The translations under genes were made by a program, and so were the position numbers. A model generated the notes under the pieces. It made no database searches, had not been told where the DNA came from, and worked only from the letters and a program-made list of their open reading frames with translations. 64,000 nt of DNA from CAVSRC01 sp963830205. Its GTDB lineage: Bacteria > Pseudomonadota > Alphaproteobacteria > Rhizobiales > Kaistiaceae. The DNA lies in assembly GCA_963830205.1 (NCBI GenBank), contig CAWHLP010000012.1:99431-163430 (forward strand), read 5' to 3'. Below are positions 19,829 to 29,246 of this stretch, one piece after another (position 1 is the first letter of the stretch; each line of letters starts with the position of its first letter).

Positions 19829-20794
19829 TCAGGTCGCGGGGCGAGAGGCAGCTGCCGTCGTCGCCCGGCTGAGGACTCCTGGCAGTGCATCGCGAAAGGG
19901 CCTGCCTTCGTGGACGGTGATGAACTGCTCCAGGCGGCGGGCCTTCTCACGGTCACCGGCCAGTGCCGTGACGACCGAGAGCGCCTCAAGGAAGTTGAAC
20001 TGGTTGTAGTCGGCAAGAGCGTCGTCTTTCCAATTCCGGTCGCTACCCAGATGGAACGTCAAGTGGGTGTTGGTCAGCATCAGGAACCGCCTTGCATGCG
20101 CAACCAGATTGAAGAGCAGGCTGCGCATGACGCCGCCGGCCCCGTAGCAGCTTCGGCTGAACGCGAATTCTCCGAATAGCTGTGCCGGAAACACGAAGCA
20201 GTCAAATCCGGGATGCGGCGTGCCGAGCTCAGCCATGAAAAGGGGCGAGAAGGAACGGCGTTCTGGCTCCGCTTCAACGGTCCGCCGGTTCACGGTGATG
20301 GCGTCGTAGCCCTGGCGGATCAGTTCGGCCAGCACGCGATAGAAGGGCGGTTGCAGGTGGATGTCGGAATTGGTGAGGACGACGTATTCGGCGCCGCCGG
20401 ACGGCCAGTCTTCGGCGATGGCCGCCTCCATGCCGTTCTCCAGAACATCGAAAAGAAGGGGAAGTGGCCGAGCGACCGCGAAATTCGCGATGTCCGTCAC
20501 CACGCGCGTCAGCGGACGCGCTGCGACGGCATAAGCCGGCACCAGGACGTCGTCCTCGGGGTAGGTGACGACGACCAGACTTGTCGGATAGTCGGGGCGC
20601 GCAAAACGCTGCGCCCCCCGGATCGTGTCGAAGGTGATCGGTTGAACGGCGGTGTTCTCGGGATGCGACCGATCGGTGTAGGCATGGACAATGTGGCGAA
20701 AACTGACCGCTGTCGGGCCGTCACCAAAGAGCGGCAGCACCGTCAGGGGCTCGTCCGGGGCCTGCTTGAATACGTTCGGCGTCAGCCATGGCAC
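19829..20794 (-). CDS. Hypothetical protein, glycosyltransferase-like
   Basis: About 321 aa, not recognised with certainty. Visible text: SFRHIVHAYTDRSHPENTAV near the start, a core strand plus motif EYVVLTNSDIHLQPPFYRVL (the TNSD turn resembles the DxD sugar-nucleotide site of GT-A enzymes), HPGFDCFVFPAQLF, and LGSDRNWKDDALADYNQFNFLE. There is no signal peptide or membrane segment. The start (GTG 20794) is uncertain. Its position beside the GT61 gene suggests a shared role in making a surface glycan or similar; this is inference. The frame stays open upstream through glgP antisense text, which I do not count. Confidence 0.5.
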   Translation of the reverse strand: MPWLTPNVFKQAPDEPLTVLPLFGDGPTAVSFRHIVHAYTDRSHPENTAVQPITFDTIRGAQRFARPDYPTSLVVVTYPEDDVLVPAYAVAARPLTRVVTDIANFAVARPLPLLFDVLENGMEAAIAEDWPSGGAEYVVLTNSDIHLQPPFYRVLAELIRQGYDAITVNRRTVEAEPERRSFSPLFMAELGTPHPGFDCFVFPAQLFGEFAFSRSCYGAGGVMRSLLFNLVAHARRFLMLTNTHLTFHLGSDRNWKDDALADYNQFNFLEALSVVTALAGDREKARRLEQFITVHEGRPFRDALPGVLSRATTAAASRPAT

Positions 20795-20829
20795 CGCCTG
20801 TCGTTCGCCTCCTCCGTCGATAGACCGGC

Positions 20830-22563
20830 CTAGTTCTCCACAAGCCTGAGGTTGGCGGCGGGCGCGGCGACGCCGCTGGCGGTGAAGCCGTAGGCCTCCT
20901 CGGCGTACTGGCCGACCATCCGGTTGCCGCTGAACTTCCAGCCGGTGGTGGCGATCGCCTGCTTCATCACCGAGCACCAGCCGCTGCGGTTGCCGTGGAA
21001 GAGCGGCAGCACGGTGCCGTCGAGCTTGGCGTAGAGGGCATTGGCATGGGCGCCGTCGGAGCTGTCGCCGCCGTCGCTGCCGATCGCCCAGCCGTTGACG
21101 CCTTCCTGGCAGCCTTCCACCCACCAGCCGTCGAGCACGCTGAAATTGGGGACGCCGTTGAGCGCCGCCTTCATGCCGCTGGTGCCGGAGGCCTCCATCG
21201 GCGGGGTCGGCGTGTTCATCCACACGTCGACGCCGGCGACGATCGTCTTGGCGACGTGCATGTTGTAGGCCGGCACGAAGGCGACGCGCAGCCGGCCGGC
21301 GAGCTGGCCGGCGATCTCGAGGATGCGGTGGATGGCCTCGTGGCCGCCGCCGTCGCGGGGATGGGCCTTGCCGGCGATGACGATCTGGAACGGCCAGTGC
21401 TGGGCGATCGCCGCCAGCCGTTCGATGTCGCTGAACATCAAGAGCGGGCGCTTGTAGGGCGTCATGCGGCGGGCATAGCCGAGGATCGGCTTGTCGAGGT
21501 CGAGCACGATGCCGGTGCGGCCGAAGACCAGCTCGATCAGACCCGCCTTGACCTTCTTGTGCGCCTTCCAGATGACTTCGTCGGGCACCGACGTGATCCC
21601 GGTCAGAGCCTTGGGGTCGAGCCGCCATTCCGGCACATGGCTGTCGAAGACCGGCGCCATCTCGTCGTGCGCCCAGGTCAGCGTGTGGACGCCGTTGGTG
21701 ACGGCATGGATCTCGTGGCCTGGGAACATGTGCCGCGAGGTCTCGGCGTGGCGCTCCGCGACCGCGTTGGAATAGCTGGAGAGGTTGAGCGCCAGCCGCG
21801 TCATGTTGAGTTCGTCGGGACCGGCGAGCTGCTTGACGACGTCGATGGGGACCAGCTCCGGCGCCGTGTGGGCGTAGAGGTCATAGGGGAAGCGGTCCTG
21901 TCCGGCCGGCACCGGCGTGTGGGTGGTGAACACGCACTGCCGCCGCGCCTGGTCGATGCCGTCCGTGCCGGTCGCCGCCCGTGCGCTGGCGAGACGGTCG
22001 AGAGTGAGCAGCGCCGCGTGGCCCTCGTTCATGTGCCACTTGTCGATGGTGAAGCCGAGCGTGTGCAGCACCCGGGCGCCGCCGATGCCGAGAATGATCT
22101 CCTGCTTCAGGCGATAGCCGGCATCGCCGCCGTACAGGTGATGGGTGAGCGTGCGGTCGAGCGCGCTGTTCTGGTCGAGGTCGGTGTCGAGCAGGAGGAC
22201 CGGGATCTTGTGGCCGGTCTCACCGGTCAGCACGTGCAGCCACGGGCGGATCGCCACCGGCCGTCCCTCGATCTCGACGGTCGCCGTCGTTTCCAGCGGC
22301 GTGCACCAGTCGCCTGGCGACCACCAGCTCGGCTGCTCGATCTGCCACAGGTCGTGGTTGATGGTCTGGCGGAAATAGCCGGCGCGGCTGACCAGCAGCA
22401 CGAAGACCATCGGCATGCCGAGGTCGGCGGCGGTGCGCGCGATATCGCCCGCCAGCACGCCGAGACCGCCCGAATAGGTGTGGATCTCGTAGCGCAGCGC
22501 CATCTCCATGGTGAAGTAGGCGATGCGGGTGTTGGCGACGAAGGGAGTGATGGGAGATGTCAT
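20830..22563 (-). CDS. glgP: Alpha-glucan family phosphorylase
   Basis: PLP-dependent phosphorylase that releases glucose-1-phosphate from alpha-1,4-glucans. 577 aa, matching the short TIGR02094 type rather than the roughly 800-aa enteric type. Motifs in order: IAYFTMEMALRYEIHTYSGG near the start, WHMNEGHAALL, VFTTHTPVPAGQDRF, GYARRMTPYKRP, MNTPTPPMEASGTSGMKAAL (the Lys is the PLP-site region) and NGWAIG. It begins 6 bp after the end of purD, so the two are probably co-transcribed. No other glycogen gene is in the window. Confidence 0.9.
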   Translation of the reverse strand: MTSPITPFVANTRIAYFTMEMALRYEIHTYSGGLGVLAGDIARTAADLGMPMVFVLLVSRAGYFRQTINHDLWQIEQPSWWSPGDWCTPLETTATVEIEGRPVAIRPWLHVLTGETGHKIPVLLLDTDLDQNSALDRTLTHHLYGGDAGYRLKQEIILGIGGARVLHTLGFTIDKWHMNEGHAALLTLDRLASARAATGTDGIDQARRQCVFTTHTPVPAGQDRFPYDLYAHTAPELVPIDVVKQLAGPDELNMTRLALNLSSYSNAVAERHAETSRHMFPGHEIHAVTNGVHTLTWAHDEMAPVFDSHVPEWRLDPKALTGITSVPDEVIWKAHKKVKAGLIELVFGRTGIVLDLDKPILGYARRMTPYKRPLLMFSDIERLAAIAQHWPFQIVIAGKAHPRDGGGHEAIHRILEIAGQLAGRLRVAFVPAYNMHVAKTIVAGVDVWMNTPTPPMEASGTSGMKAALNGVPNFSVLDGWWVEGCQEGVNGWAIGSDGGDSSDGAHANALYAKLDGTVLPLFHGNRSGWCSVMKQAIATTGWKFSGNRMVGQYAEEAYGFTASGVAAPAANLRLVEN

Positions 22564-22569
22564 GGGATC

Positions 22570-23827
22570 CTACCTGCTGACTGCCCGCCAGCCGATGTCG
22601 GTACGGCAGAAACCGCCCGGCCAGTCGATGGCGGCAACTGCCGCATAAGCGCGTTTTTGAGCCTCGGCAATGGTCTGGCCGAGAGCGGTGACGCCGAGCA
22701 CGCGCCCGCCGGCGGCGCTGAGCCGCCCGTTGCGCATGGCCGTGCCGGCATGGAAGACCTTGATGTCGGGGAGCGCCTCGGCCGCTTCGATGCCGCTGAT
22801 CGGCTCGCCCTGGTTGTAGGCGCCGGGATAGCCGCGCGCCGCAACCACCACGCAGAGCGCCGCCTCGTCGCGCCATGCTGGCCGGACATCGGCCAGCCGG
22901 CCGTCGGCCGTCGCCAGCATGAGATCCAAGAGGTCGCTGTCGAGGCGGGGCATCAGCACCTGGCATTCCGGGTCGCCGAAGCGGACGTTGTATTCGATGA
23001 GCTTGGGCCCGTCCGCGGTCAGCATCAGCCCGACGAAGAGGACGCCGCGGAAGGGCGTGCCGCGGCGCGCCATTGCCGCGAGAGTCGGCTGCACGATCTC
23101 GTCCATGACGCGCCCGACCATGGCCGCGTCCATCACCGGCGCCGGCGAATAGGCGCCCATGCCGCCGGTATTGGGGCCGGTGTCGCCGTCGCCGACGCGC
23201 TTGTGGTCCTGCGCGGTGCCGAAAGGGAGGGCAGCTTTGCCGTCGGAAAGGACGAAGAAGCTCGCTTCCTCGCCGGTGAGGCACTCTTCGATGACTATTT
23301 CGGCGCCAGGGGCGGCAAGGCAGGCGTCAGCCGCGGCAAGCGCCTCATCCACGGTTTCGGCCACGGTCACGCCCTTGCCGGCGGCCAGCCCGTCGGCCTT
23401 GACCACGATCGGCGCGCCGTGTTCGCGGACGAAGGCCGCGGCGGCCTCAGCGTCGCCGAACCGCCGCCAGGCTGCGGTCGGAACATGCGCTTCACGTGCA
23501 TATCGTCTTGGTGAAGCTCTTCGAGCCCTCGAGCCGGGCGGCCGCCCCGGTCGGGCCAAAAGCCTTGATTCCTGCCGCGGCGAGCGCATCGACGATGCCG
23601 GCGACCAGCGGGGCTTCGGGGCCGACGACGACCAGATCGACGGCTTGCGCCCGGCAGAAGGCGATGACGGCGTCATGGTCGGCAGGGTTGAGGGCGACCA
23701 GTTCGGCAACCTCGGCGATGCCGGGATTGCCCGGCGCAGCGTAGAGCCGGGTGAGCAGCGGCGACTGCGCAAGCTTCCACGCCAGCGCGTGTTCGCGCCC
23801 GCCCGAGCCGATGAGCAGCACATTCAT
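22570..23827 (-). pseudogene. purD: Phosphoribosylamine-glycine ligase, frame-disrupted
   Basis: ATP-grasp enzyme of purine synthesis (5-phosphoribosylamine + glycine to GAR). ATG 23827 gives MNVLLIGSGGREHALAWKL; later come KADGLAAGKGVTV, GPNTGGMGAYSP and YNVRFGDPECQ, all expected. After SKSFTKTICT, near 23493-23498, the frame stops; the rest (REAHVPTAAWRRF on) is in another frame. Inserting CG into CACGTG gives an unbroken text of 419 aa, normal length. purD is needed for purine synthesis, so a sequence error is likelier than a real loss. It diverges from ubiA across 56 bp. Confidence 0.9.
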
Positions 23828-23883
23828 GAGGGGTTCGCGCCCTTCGCCCCGTTTCCACCCATGACGGCGGATTAGCAATCGTC

Positions 23884-24885
23884 GTGCCGAAAGTCCAACC
23901 CGGCAGCTTTCCGCCGCGCGCCGAACGCCTTAAGACCATGGCCATGAGCGCCGACAAGCATATCGTCGCGGATGCCGTGCGCGGCCACTGGGCTGACCGC
24001 ATCATCCCGCCCGGGCTGAGGCCCTACGCCCGCCTTGCCCGGCTCGAACGGCCGATCGGCTGGTGGCTCTTGATGTGGCCGTGCTGGTGGTCGTCGGCGC
24101 TCGCCACCGACGCCGCCGGCTGGCGCTTCCCCAACCTCTGGCACCTGGTCCTGTTCCTCATCGGCGCCGTGGTCATGCGCGGGGCAGGCTGCACCTACAA
24201 CGACATCGTCGACCGCGATCTCGACGCCAAGGTCGCCCGCACGCGCTCGCGGCCGATCCCGAGCGGGCAGGTGAGCCTCCGTCAGGCCGCTGCCTTCCTC
24301 GCCCTGCAGGCGCTGATCGGGCTTGCCGTGCTGCTTCAGTTCAACTGGTTTGCCATCGTGGTCGGCGTCGCCTCGCTCGCCACCGTCGCGGTCTATCCCT
24401 TCATGAAGCGCATCACCTGGTGGCCGCAGGTCGGGCTCGGCATCGCCTTTTCGTGGGGCGCGCTGATGGGTTGGGCGGCGATCTTCGGCCGCCTCGACTG
24501 GTCGCCGGTGCTGCTCTATCTCGGCGGCATCGCCTGGACGATCGCCTACGACACCATCTACGCCCACCAGGACAAGGAGGACGACGCCCTCATCGGCGTG
24601 CGCTCCACCGCGCGCCTGTTCGGCACGCGCACGCGGCCGCTGCTCACCCTGTTCTATGGCGTGGCGACGGTATTGTTCGCCGTGGCGTGGGCGCTGGCCG
24701 GCGTCGGGCCGCTGGCCTATCTCGGACTGGCGCTGGGCGCCGTCCATCTCGCCTGGCAGGTGAGGACGATCGCCATCGACGATCCCGACAATTGCCTGAT
24801 GCTGTTCCGCTCCAACCGCGATTACGGCTGGATCGTCTTCGCCGGGCTGGTGGCGGACACGGTCGTGCGCCACTGGGGCAGCTAG
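23884..24885 (+). CDS. ubiA: 4-hydroxybenzoate octaprenyltransferase
   Basis: Inner-membrane prenyltransferase of ubiquinone synthesis. Up to 333 aa with 8-9 predicted membrane segments. Both Asp-rich prenyl-diphosphate motifs are present: CTYNDIVDRDLDAKVARTRS near residue 100 and YAHQDKEDDALIGVRSTA near 232. GTG 23884 opens the frame; ATG 23938 or 23944, which begins MAMSADKH, is as likely. The end overlaps the convergent DUF6101 gene by 4 bp. Confidence 0.93.
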   Translation: MPKVQPGSFPPRAERLKTMAMSADKHIVADAVRGHWADRIIPPGLRPYARLARLERPIGWWLLMWPCWWSSALATDAAGWRFPNLWHLVLFLIGAVVMRGAGCTYNDIVDRDLDAKVARTRSRPIPSGQVSLRQAAAFLALQALIGLAVLLQFNWFAIVVGVASLATVAVYPFMKRITWWPQVGLGIAFSWGALMGWAAIFGRLDWSPVLLYLGGIAWTIAYDTIYAHQDKEDDALIGVRSTARLFGTRTRPLLTLFYGVATVLFAVAWALAGVGPLAYLGLALGAVHLAWQVRTIAIDDPDNCLMLFRSNRDYGWIVFAGLVADTVVRHWGS

Positions 24886-25439
24886 TTCCGGGCGATGATC
24901 TCGCGGCCGGTGAGCGTCTCGGTCGGGCGCGAATGGCCGGTCTTGCGGCGGGTGAGGAAGCGCGGCCGCCGTCCGGCGAAGAAGGAATGGCGCCGGCGCG
25001 GACGCGGCGGATTGCTGATGATGCCGCCGAGATCGCTGAGCGGGGCGCTGACCGAACCGTCCTGGCCGATCACCAGAAGCGGCAGCTTGAGGGCGCGCCC
25101 CCAGGCCTGCCAGTCGGCGGCCACGTCCTCGGGCTCGTCGCCGACGATGAGCGGCAAAGTGAGGGTTGGGTCCCCGTGCAGTAGTTCGACGAAGACGCGC
25201 ACCCGGCCCACCGTGCCGGTCGCCTCCATGCGCACCGCGACGCCGCGGTAGCTGGTCAGCGGCACCGTCAGCGTGAGCGGCATGCCGGCCCAGTGCTGCC
25301 GCTGCACGATCGCCCGATCGCGGTCGAGGATGAATGCCGTGTCGGCCATGCCGCCATCCTGGGCGGAACCACGCACGGGCAGGGTGTGCGGGTCGAGCCG
25401 GAACACCCGACTCGACCCGGCGGTTGCTTCACCGGCCAC
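24882..25439 (-). CDS. DUF6101 protein
   Basis: Soluble protein of about 185 aa found in Hyphomicrobiales, function unknown. Text includes FRLDPHTLPVR, a core YRGVAVRMEA, VFVELLHGDPTLTLPLIVG, WQAWGRALKLPLLV, and a basic C-terminus with RPRRRHSFFAGRRPRFLTR. GTG 25439 follows AAGAGG by seven bases; the frame also has an ATG at 25508. The family call rests on memory of its pattern. Confidence 0.7.
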   Translation of the reverse strand: MAGEATAGSSRVFRLDPHTLPVRGSAQDGGMADTAFILDRDRAIVQRQHWAGMPLTLTVPLTSYRGVAVRMEATGTVGRVRVFVELLHGDPTLTLPLIVGDEPEDVAADWQAWGRALKLPLLVIGQDGSVSAPLSDLGGIISNPPRPRRRHSFFAGRRPRFLTRRKTGHSRPTETLTGREIIARN

Positions 25440-25595
25440 TTTGACGCCTCTTAACGCTCCCGAAGCGGGCCCGGTTTTTTCGGGTCCTCGCTTGTTGGAG
25501 AGCACCATGCCACAGCAGGCTTGGTGCCGGCTTAACCGGTTGGGTTAAATTTGAGTGATTTCCGAGAGGGTTAGCAGGCTGTCACCGGACTGGGT

Positions 25596-27015
25596 TCACA
25601 GAACCTTGCCGGGGTTGAGGATGCCGTTGGGATCGAAGGCCTGCTTGATGCGCTGCATCAGCTCGATCTCCAGCGGGCTCTTGACGTGCTTGAGCATGTC
25701 GCGCTTGAGCACGCCGATGCCGTGCTCGGCCGAGATCGTGCCGCCGAGTTCGCCGACAATGCCGTGGACGATGGCGTTGACCGCGTCCCAGCGGGCGAGG
25801 AAAGCGGCCTTGTCGCCGCCGAGCGGCTGGCTGAAATTGAGGTGGATGTTGCCGTCGCCCATATGGCCGAAGGGGCAGGGGCGGACGCCGGGGATCATCG
25901 CGCTGACCGCCGCCGAAGCGCGCTCGATCAGCTCCGGCACGCGCGCCAGCGGCACCGCGACGTCGTGCTTGATCGAGCCGCCCTCCAGCTTCTGCACCTC
26001 CGACATGGTCTCGCGCAGGTGCCAGAAGGCGGTCGCCTGTTCCAGCGACTGGGCGAGCGCGCCGTCCTCCACCAGGTCTGCTTCGAGGGCGGCGGCGAAG
26101 ATCGCTTCCGCCGCCGTGTCGGCGTCTTCCTGGCTCTGGGTGGAGGAATACTCCATCAGCACGTACCAGGGGTGCGCGCCGGCGAGCGGATCGCGCGTGC
26201 CCGACCCCATGGCGGATGGCAAATTCGAGCCCGACCCGCGGCATGATCTCGAAGGCGGTGAGGCTCGCTCCGGCGCGGTCGCGGGCGAGGTGGAACAGCT
26301 CGAGCGCGGTCGCCGGATCCTTGAGCCCGATGAAGGCGACGGCCATGCCGCGCGGCTTCGGCACCAGTGCCAGCACGGCCGCGGTGACGACGCCGAGCGT
26401 GCCCTCCGCGCCGATGAACAGGTGCTTGAGGTCGTAGCCGGTGTTGTCCTTGCGCAGCGTCCTCAGGCCATTCCAGATCTCGCCGGAGGGGAGCACCACC
26501 TCGATGCCCAGCACATGCTGGCGCATGTTGCCGTAGGCGAGCACCTCGGTGCCGCCGGCATTGGTGGAGACATTGCCGCCAATGTCGCACGAGCCTTCCG
26601 AGGCGAGCCGCAGCGGGAACAGGCGGCCGGCCGCATCGGCCGCCGCGCGCGCCTCGGCCAGCGTCACGCCCGCCTCGGCGATCATGAGGTTGCTGTCGGC
26701 GTCGACCGTGCGCACGCGGTTGAGCCGGGTGAGCGACAGGACGATCTGGTTGCCCGTAGCGGACGGGATCTGGCCGCCGACCAGCCCGGTATTGCCGCCC
26801 TGCGGCACGATCGGGGTGAGGGTCTCGTTGGCGAGCTTCAGGATGGCCGCGACCTCGGCGACGCTGCCCGGACGGAGCACCATCGGGGTTGCCCCACGGA
26901 ACTTGTCGCGCGGCTCGATGAGGTAGGGCGCAATCGCCTGGGGGTCGCGGACGGCGTAGGCCGGGCCGACGATTGCGGCAAAGCGGTCGAGCAGGGGCTG
27001 GGAGGGGGCATTCAT
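25596..27015 (-). pseudogene. FAD-binding oxidoreductase (GlcD / D-lactate dehydrogenase type), frame-disrupted
   Basis: Flavoprotein oxidising a 2-hydroxy acid. From ATG 27015 the PCMH FAD domain is clear: TPIVPQGGNTGLVGGQ near residue 70, then GGNVSTNAGGTEVLAYGNMR and EGTLGVVTAAVLAL. The C-terminal cap contains CPFGHMGDGNIHLNFSQ and the FAD-linked-oxidase ending GTISAEHGIGVLKRDM and NPGKVL. The frame breaks after AIRHGVGHA, at the CGCGCG of 26192-26197; one more CG gives ARDPLAGAHPWYVLMEY. Total length would be about 473 aa, normal. The substrate (glycolate, D-lactate or 2-hydroxyglutarate) cannot be told. Confidence 0.88.
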
Positions 27016-27101
27016 GACGGCCGGGAGTTTAGGCAAGTCCCGCCGTCGCGAACAGACCCTCACCGGCGGCGCATCCGGGCGCCGCCGGAGAGGTGGATGG
27101 G

Positions 27102-27521
27102 CTACATAGCTTCCTTGACGACGCTCCAGAGAGCGCCGAACCCCTTGGAGCCCTCGCCGGTGACGTCGCCAGCCTTCTTGTCCTTGACAAAATAGTAGAG
27201 CGGCTGGCCCTTATAGGCCCACATCTTCTCGGCCTTGCCGTCCTTGTCGGTGACGTTGACCGTTGTCCAGTCACCCATGGCCTTGGCGTCGGCAGGGGCG
27301 ACCAGGGGTGGCCAGACGCCAATGCAGCCGCCGGTGCAAGCCGCTGTGGTTTCGCCCGGCTTGTCTTTGGCCCAGGTGTAGAGGGTCATGCCGGCGGGAT
27401 CGACGAGGATCTTGCCGAGCGAGCTATCGGCAAATTTGGCAGGGTCCATGGCATAGGCCGAACTGGCCACTGCCACAGTCGCGAAAAGGCCTGCCGCGAG
27501 GCCCAGAATCAGTCGTTTCAT
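27102..27521 (-). CDS. COG4315-type secreted repeat protein
   Basis: Exported protein of 139 aa. A signal peptide (MKRLILGLAAGLFATVAVAS, cut near AYA) is followed by two copies of the lipoprotein-repeat pattern: GMTLYTWAKDKPGETTAACTGGCIGVWPPL and PLYYFVKDKKAGDVTGEGSKGFGALW as the second (shown here only in part). The two Cys in ACTGGC are typical. The function is unknown; relatives are often stress-linked. AGGGAG lies seven bases before the ATG. It is divergent from fabI across about 170 bp. Confidence 0.85.
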   Translation of the reverse strand: MKRLILGLAAGLFATVAVASSAYAMDPAKFADSSLGKILVDPAGMTLYTWAKDKPGETTAACTGGCIGVWPPLVAPADAKAMGDWTTVNVTDKDGKAEKMWAYKGQPLYYFVKDKKAGDVTGEGSKGFGALWSVVKEAM

Positions 27522-27706
27522 CGAGAGAGTCTCCCTTGGTTTGGACGCCGGGGCGGCCGAAACGGCGAACGCCCGGCCTGGATAACACCCGTCGCCTCGA
27601 ATTATTCTAGGGCAGGTTTCTGATCCGGCACGGCCGGCTTGCTTGAAGCGCCCGGGGGGCTGTGCAATAGGAACGCGCCGGCAACAAAATGCGGGAAACA
27701 CACAAG

Positions 27707-28522
27707 ATGGCAGGGACCGAAGGATTGATGGCGGGCAAGCGGGGCCTGATCATGGGTATCGCCAACCGCCATTCGATCGCCTGGGGCATTGCCCGGGCCT
27801 GCCACAAGGCGGGCGCGTCATTGGCCCTGACCCATCAGGGCGACCAGCTCAAGAAGCGGGTCGAGCCGCTGGCCGCCGAGATCGGCGCCGAGCTGGCCGG
27901 CCATTGCGACGTCACCGAGATGGAAACCGTCGATGCGGTGTTCGACCGCGTGCGCGACCTGTGGGGCGGCCTCGACTTCGTTGTCCACGCCATCGCCTTC
28001 TCCGACCGCGAGCAGCTCACCGGGCACTATGTCGACACCACCGCCGACAACTTCTCGCGCACCATGCTGATCTCCTGCTACTCGCTCACCGCCATCGCCC
28101 AGCGGGCGCAGAAGCTGATGACCAATGGCGGTTCGATCCTGACCCTGACCTATTACGGCGCCGAGAAGGTGATGCCGCACTACAACGTCATGGGCGTCGC
28201 CAAGGCGGCGCTCGAGGCGAGCGTGCGCTACCTCGCCGCCGACCTCGGCAAGCAGGGCATTCGCGTCAACGCCATCTCGTCAGGGCCGATCAAGACGCTG
28301 GCCGCCGCCGGCGGCATCGGCGACTTCCGCTACATCCTCAAGTGGAACGAATACAACGCGCCGCTGCGCAAGAGCGTCACCACCGAGGAAGTCGGCGACG
28401 CCGCGCTCTATCTCCTCTCCGACCTGTCGCGCGCGGTGACCGGAGAGGTTCACCACGTTGATTCCGGCTATCATGTCGTCGGCATGAAGGCGGTAGACGC
28501 ACCGGATATCGCCACCGTCTGA
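27707..28522 (+). CDS. fabI: Enoyl-[acyl-carrier-protein] reductase (NADH)
   Basis: Last reduction of fatty-acid elongation. Up to 277 aa. The SDR nucleotide site is GLIMGIANRHSIAWGIA near residue 20, and the FabI catalytic set Y-x6-K appears as YYGAEKVMPHYNVMGVAKAALE. The C-terminal part has SSGPIKTLAAAGI-like text. ATG 27707 is chosen; ATG 27689 would add MRETHK. It is followed closely by the histidine phosphatase and aroC. Confidence 0.94.
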   Translation: MAGTEGLMAGKRGLIMGIANRHSIAWGIARACHKAGASLALTHQGDQLKKRVEPLAAEIGAELAGHCDVTEMETVDAVFDRVRDLWGGLDFVVHAIAFSDREQLTGHYVDTTADNFSRTMLISCYSLTAIAQRAQKLMTNGGSILTLTYYGAEKVMPHYNVMGVAKAALEASVRYLAADLGKQGIRVNAISSGPIKTLAAAGGIGDFRYILKWNEYNAPLRKSVTTEEVGDAALYLLSDLSRAVTGEVHHVDSGYHVVGMKAVDAPDIATV

Positions 28523-28557
28523 GACGCTTTCCAAGCCGGTCCCATCGGCAACCACCC

Positions 28558-29145
28558 ATGTCTGCACCCCTCACGCTTGTCTTCCTGCGCCACGGCGAAA
28601 CCGATTGGAACGTCGAGGGGCGCCTGCAGGGCCAGCGCGACGTGCCGATCAACCTCAAGGGCCGCGGCCAGGCGAAGCGCAACGGCGAGACCGTCAAGCG
28701 CGAGCTTCCCGAGGCGCTGGCCTTCGACTTCGTCGCCAGCCCCTTGAACCGCGCCCGCGAGACCATGGAGATCGCCCGCGCGGCGATGGGTCTCGACCCG
28801 ACCGTCTACCGCACCGACGCGCGCCTCAAGGAACTCACCTTCGGCGAGTGGGAGGGCTTCACCTATCGCGACATCGAGCGCGCCCGGCCCGGCTGGATCG
28901 CCCAGCGCGAGGCCGACAAGTGGTTGTTCCAGCCGCCCGGCGGCGAGAGCTACCAGATGCTGTCGACGCGCATCGTCGGCTGGCTCACGACGGTCGACAA
29001 GCCGACGGTGGTGGTCTCCCACGGCGGCGTCGGCCGCGTGCTGCGCGCCCATCTGCTCAACCTCGATCCGAGCAAGACGGTGATCGAGGACTTTCCCCAC
29101 GACCGCATCTTCCTGTGGCGGGACGGACAGGCGCACTGGCTGTAG
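28558..29145 (+). CDS. Histidine phosphatase family protein
   Basis: Phosphoglycerate-mutase-like phosphatase, 195 aa, cytosolic. The catalytic text is LVFLRHGETDWNVEGRLQGQ (phosphohistidine in RHGE near residue 12), then ELTFGEWEGFTY and VSHGGVGRVLRAHLL (second His). The substrate is not clear: a phosphoglycerate mutase or an alpha-ribazole-phosphatase-like enzyme are both possible. It lies between fabI and aroC, an order seen in many rhizobia. Confidence 0.88.
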   Translation: MSAPLTLVFLRHGETDWNVEGRLQGQRDVPINLKGRGQAKRNGETVKRELPEALAFDFVASPLNRARETMEIARAAMGLDPTVYRTDARLKELTFGEWEGFTYRDIERARPGWIAQREADKWLFQPPGGESYQMLSTRIVGWLTTVDKPTVVVSHGGVGRVLRAHLLNLDPSKTVIEDFPHDRIFLWRDGQAHWL

Positions 29146-29246
29146 CCCCTGCCGGGTCGGCCAGCACCTCGGCGTTTTGCTTTGACGCCTAGGCCCCGCC
29201 CGCCTAGAAGTTGCGCGCCGGGCTCGGCCCAAAACGCTGGAACCTG

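Noticed and set aside
20995..23514. An 839-codon open frame on the plus strand
   Set aside because: Antisense to glgP and purD, low-complexity text, no motifs.
27600..27640. Possible ECF-sigma promoter (GAATAATTCG...GTGTTATCC on the minus strand) before the COG4315 gene
   Set aside because: Only loosely like any ECF consensus I can name; no cognate sigma factor is in the window.
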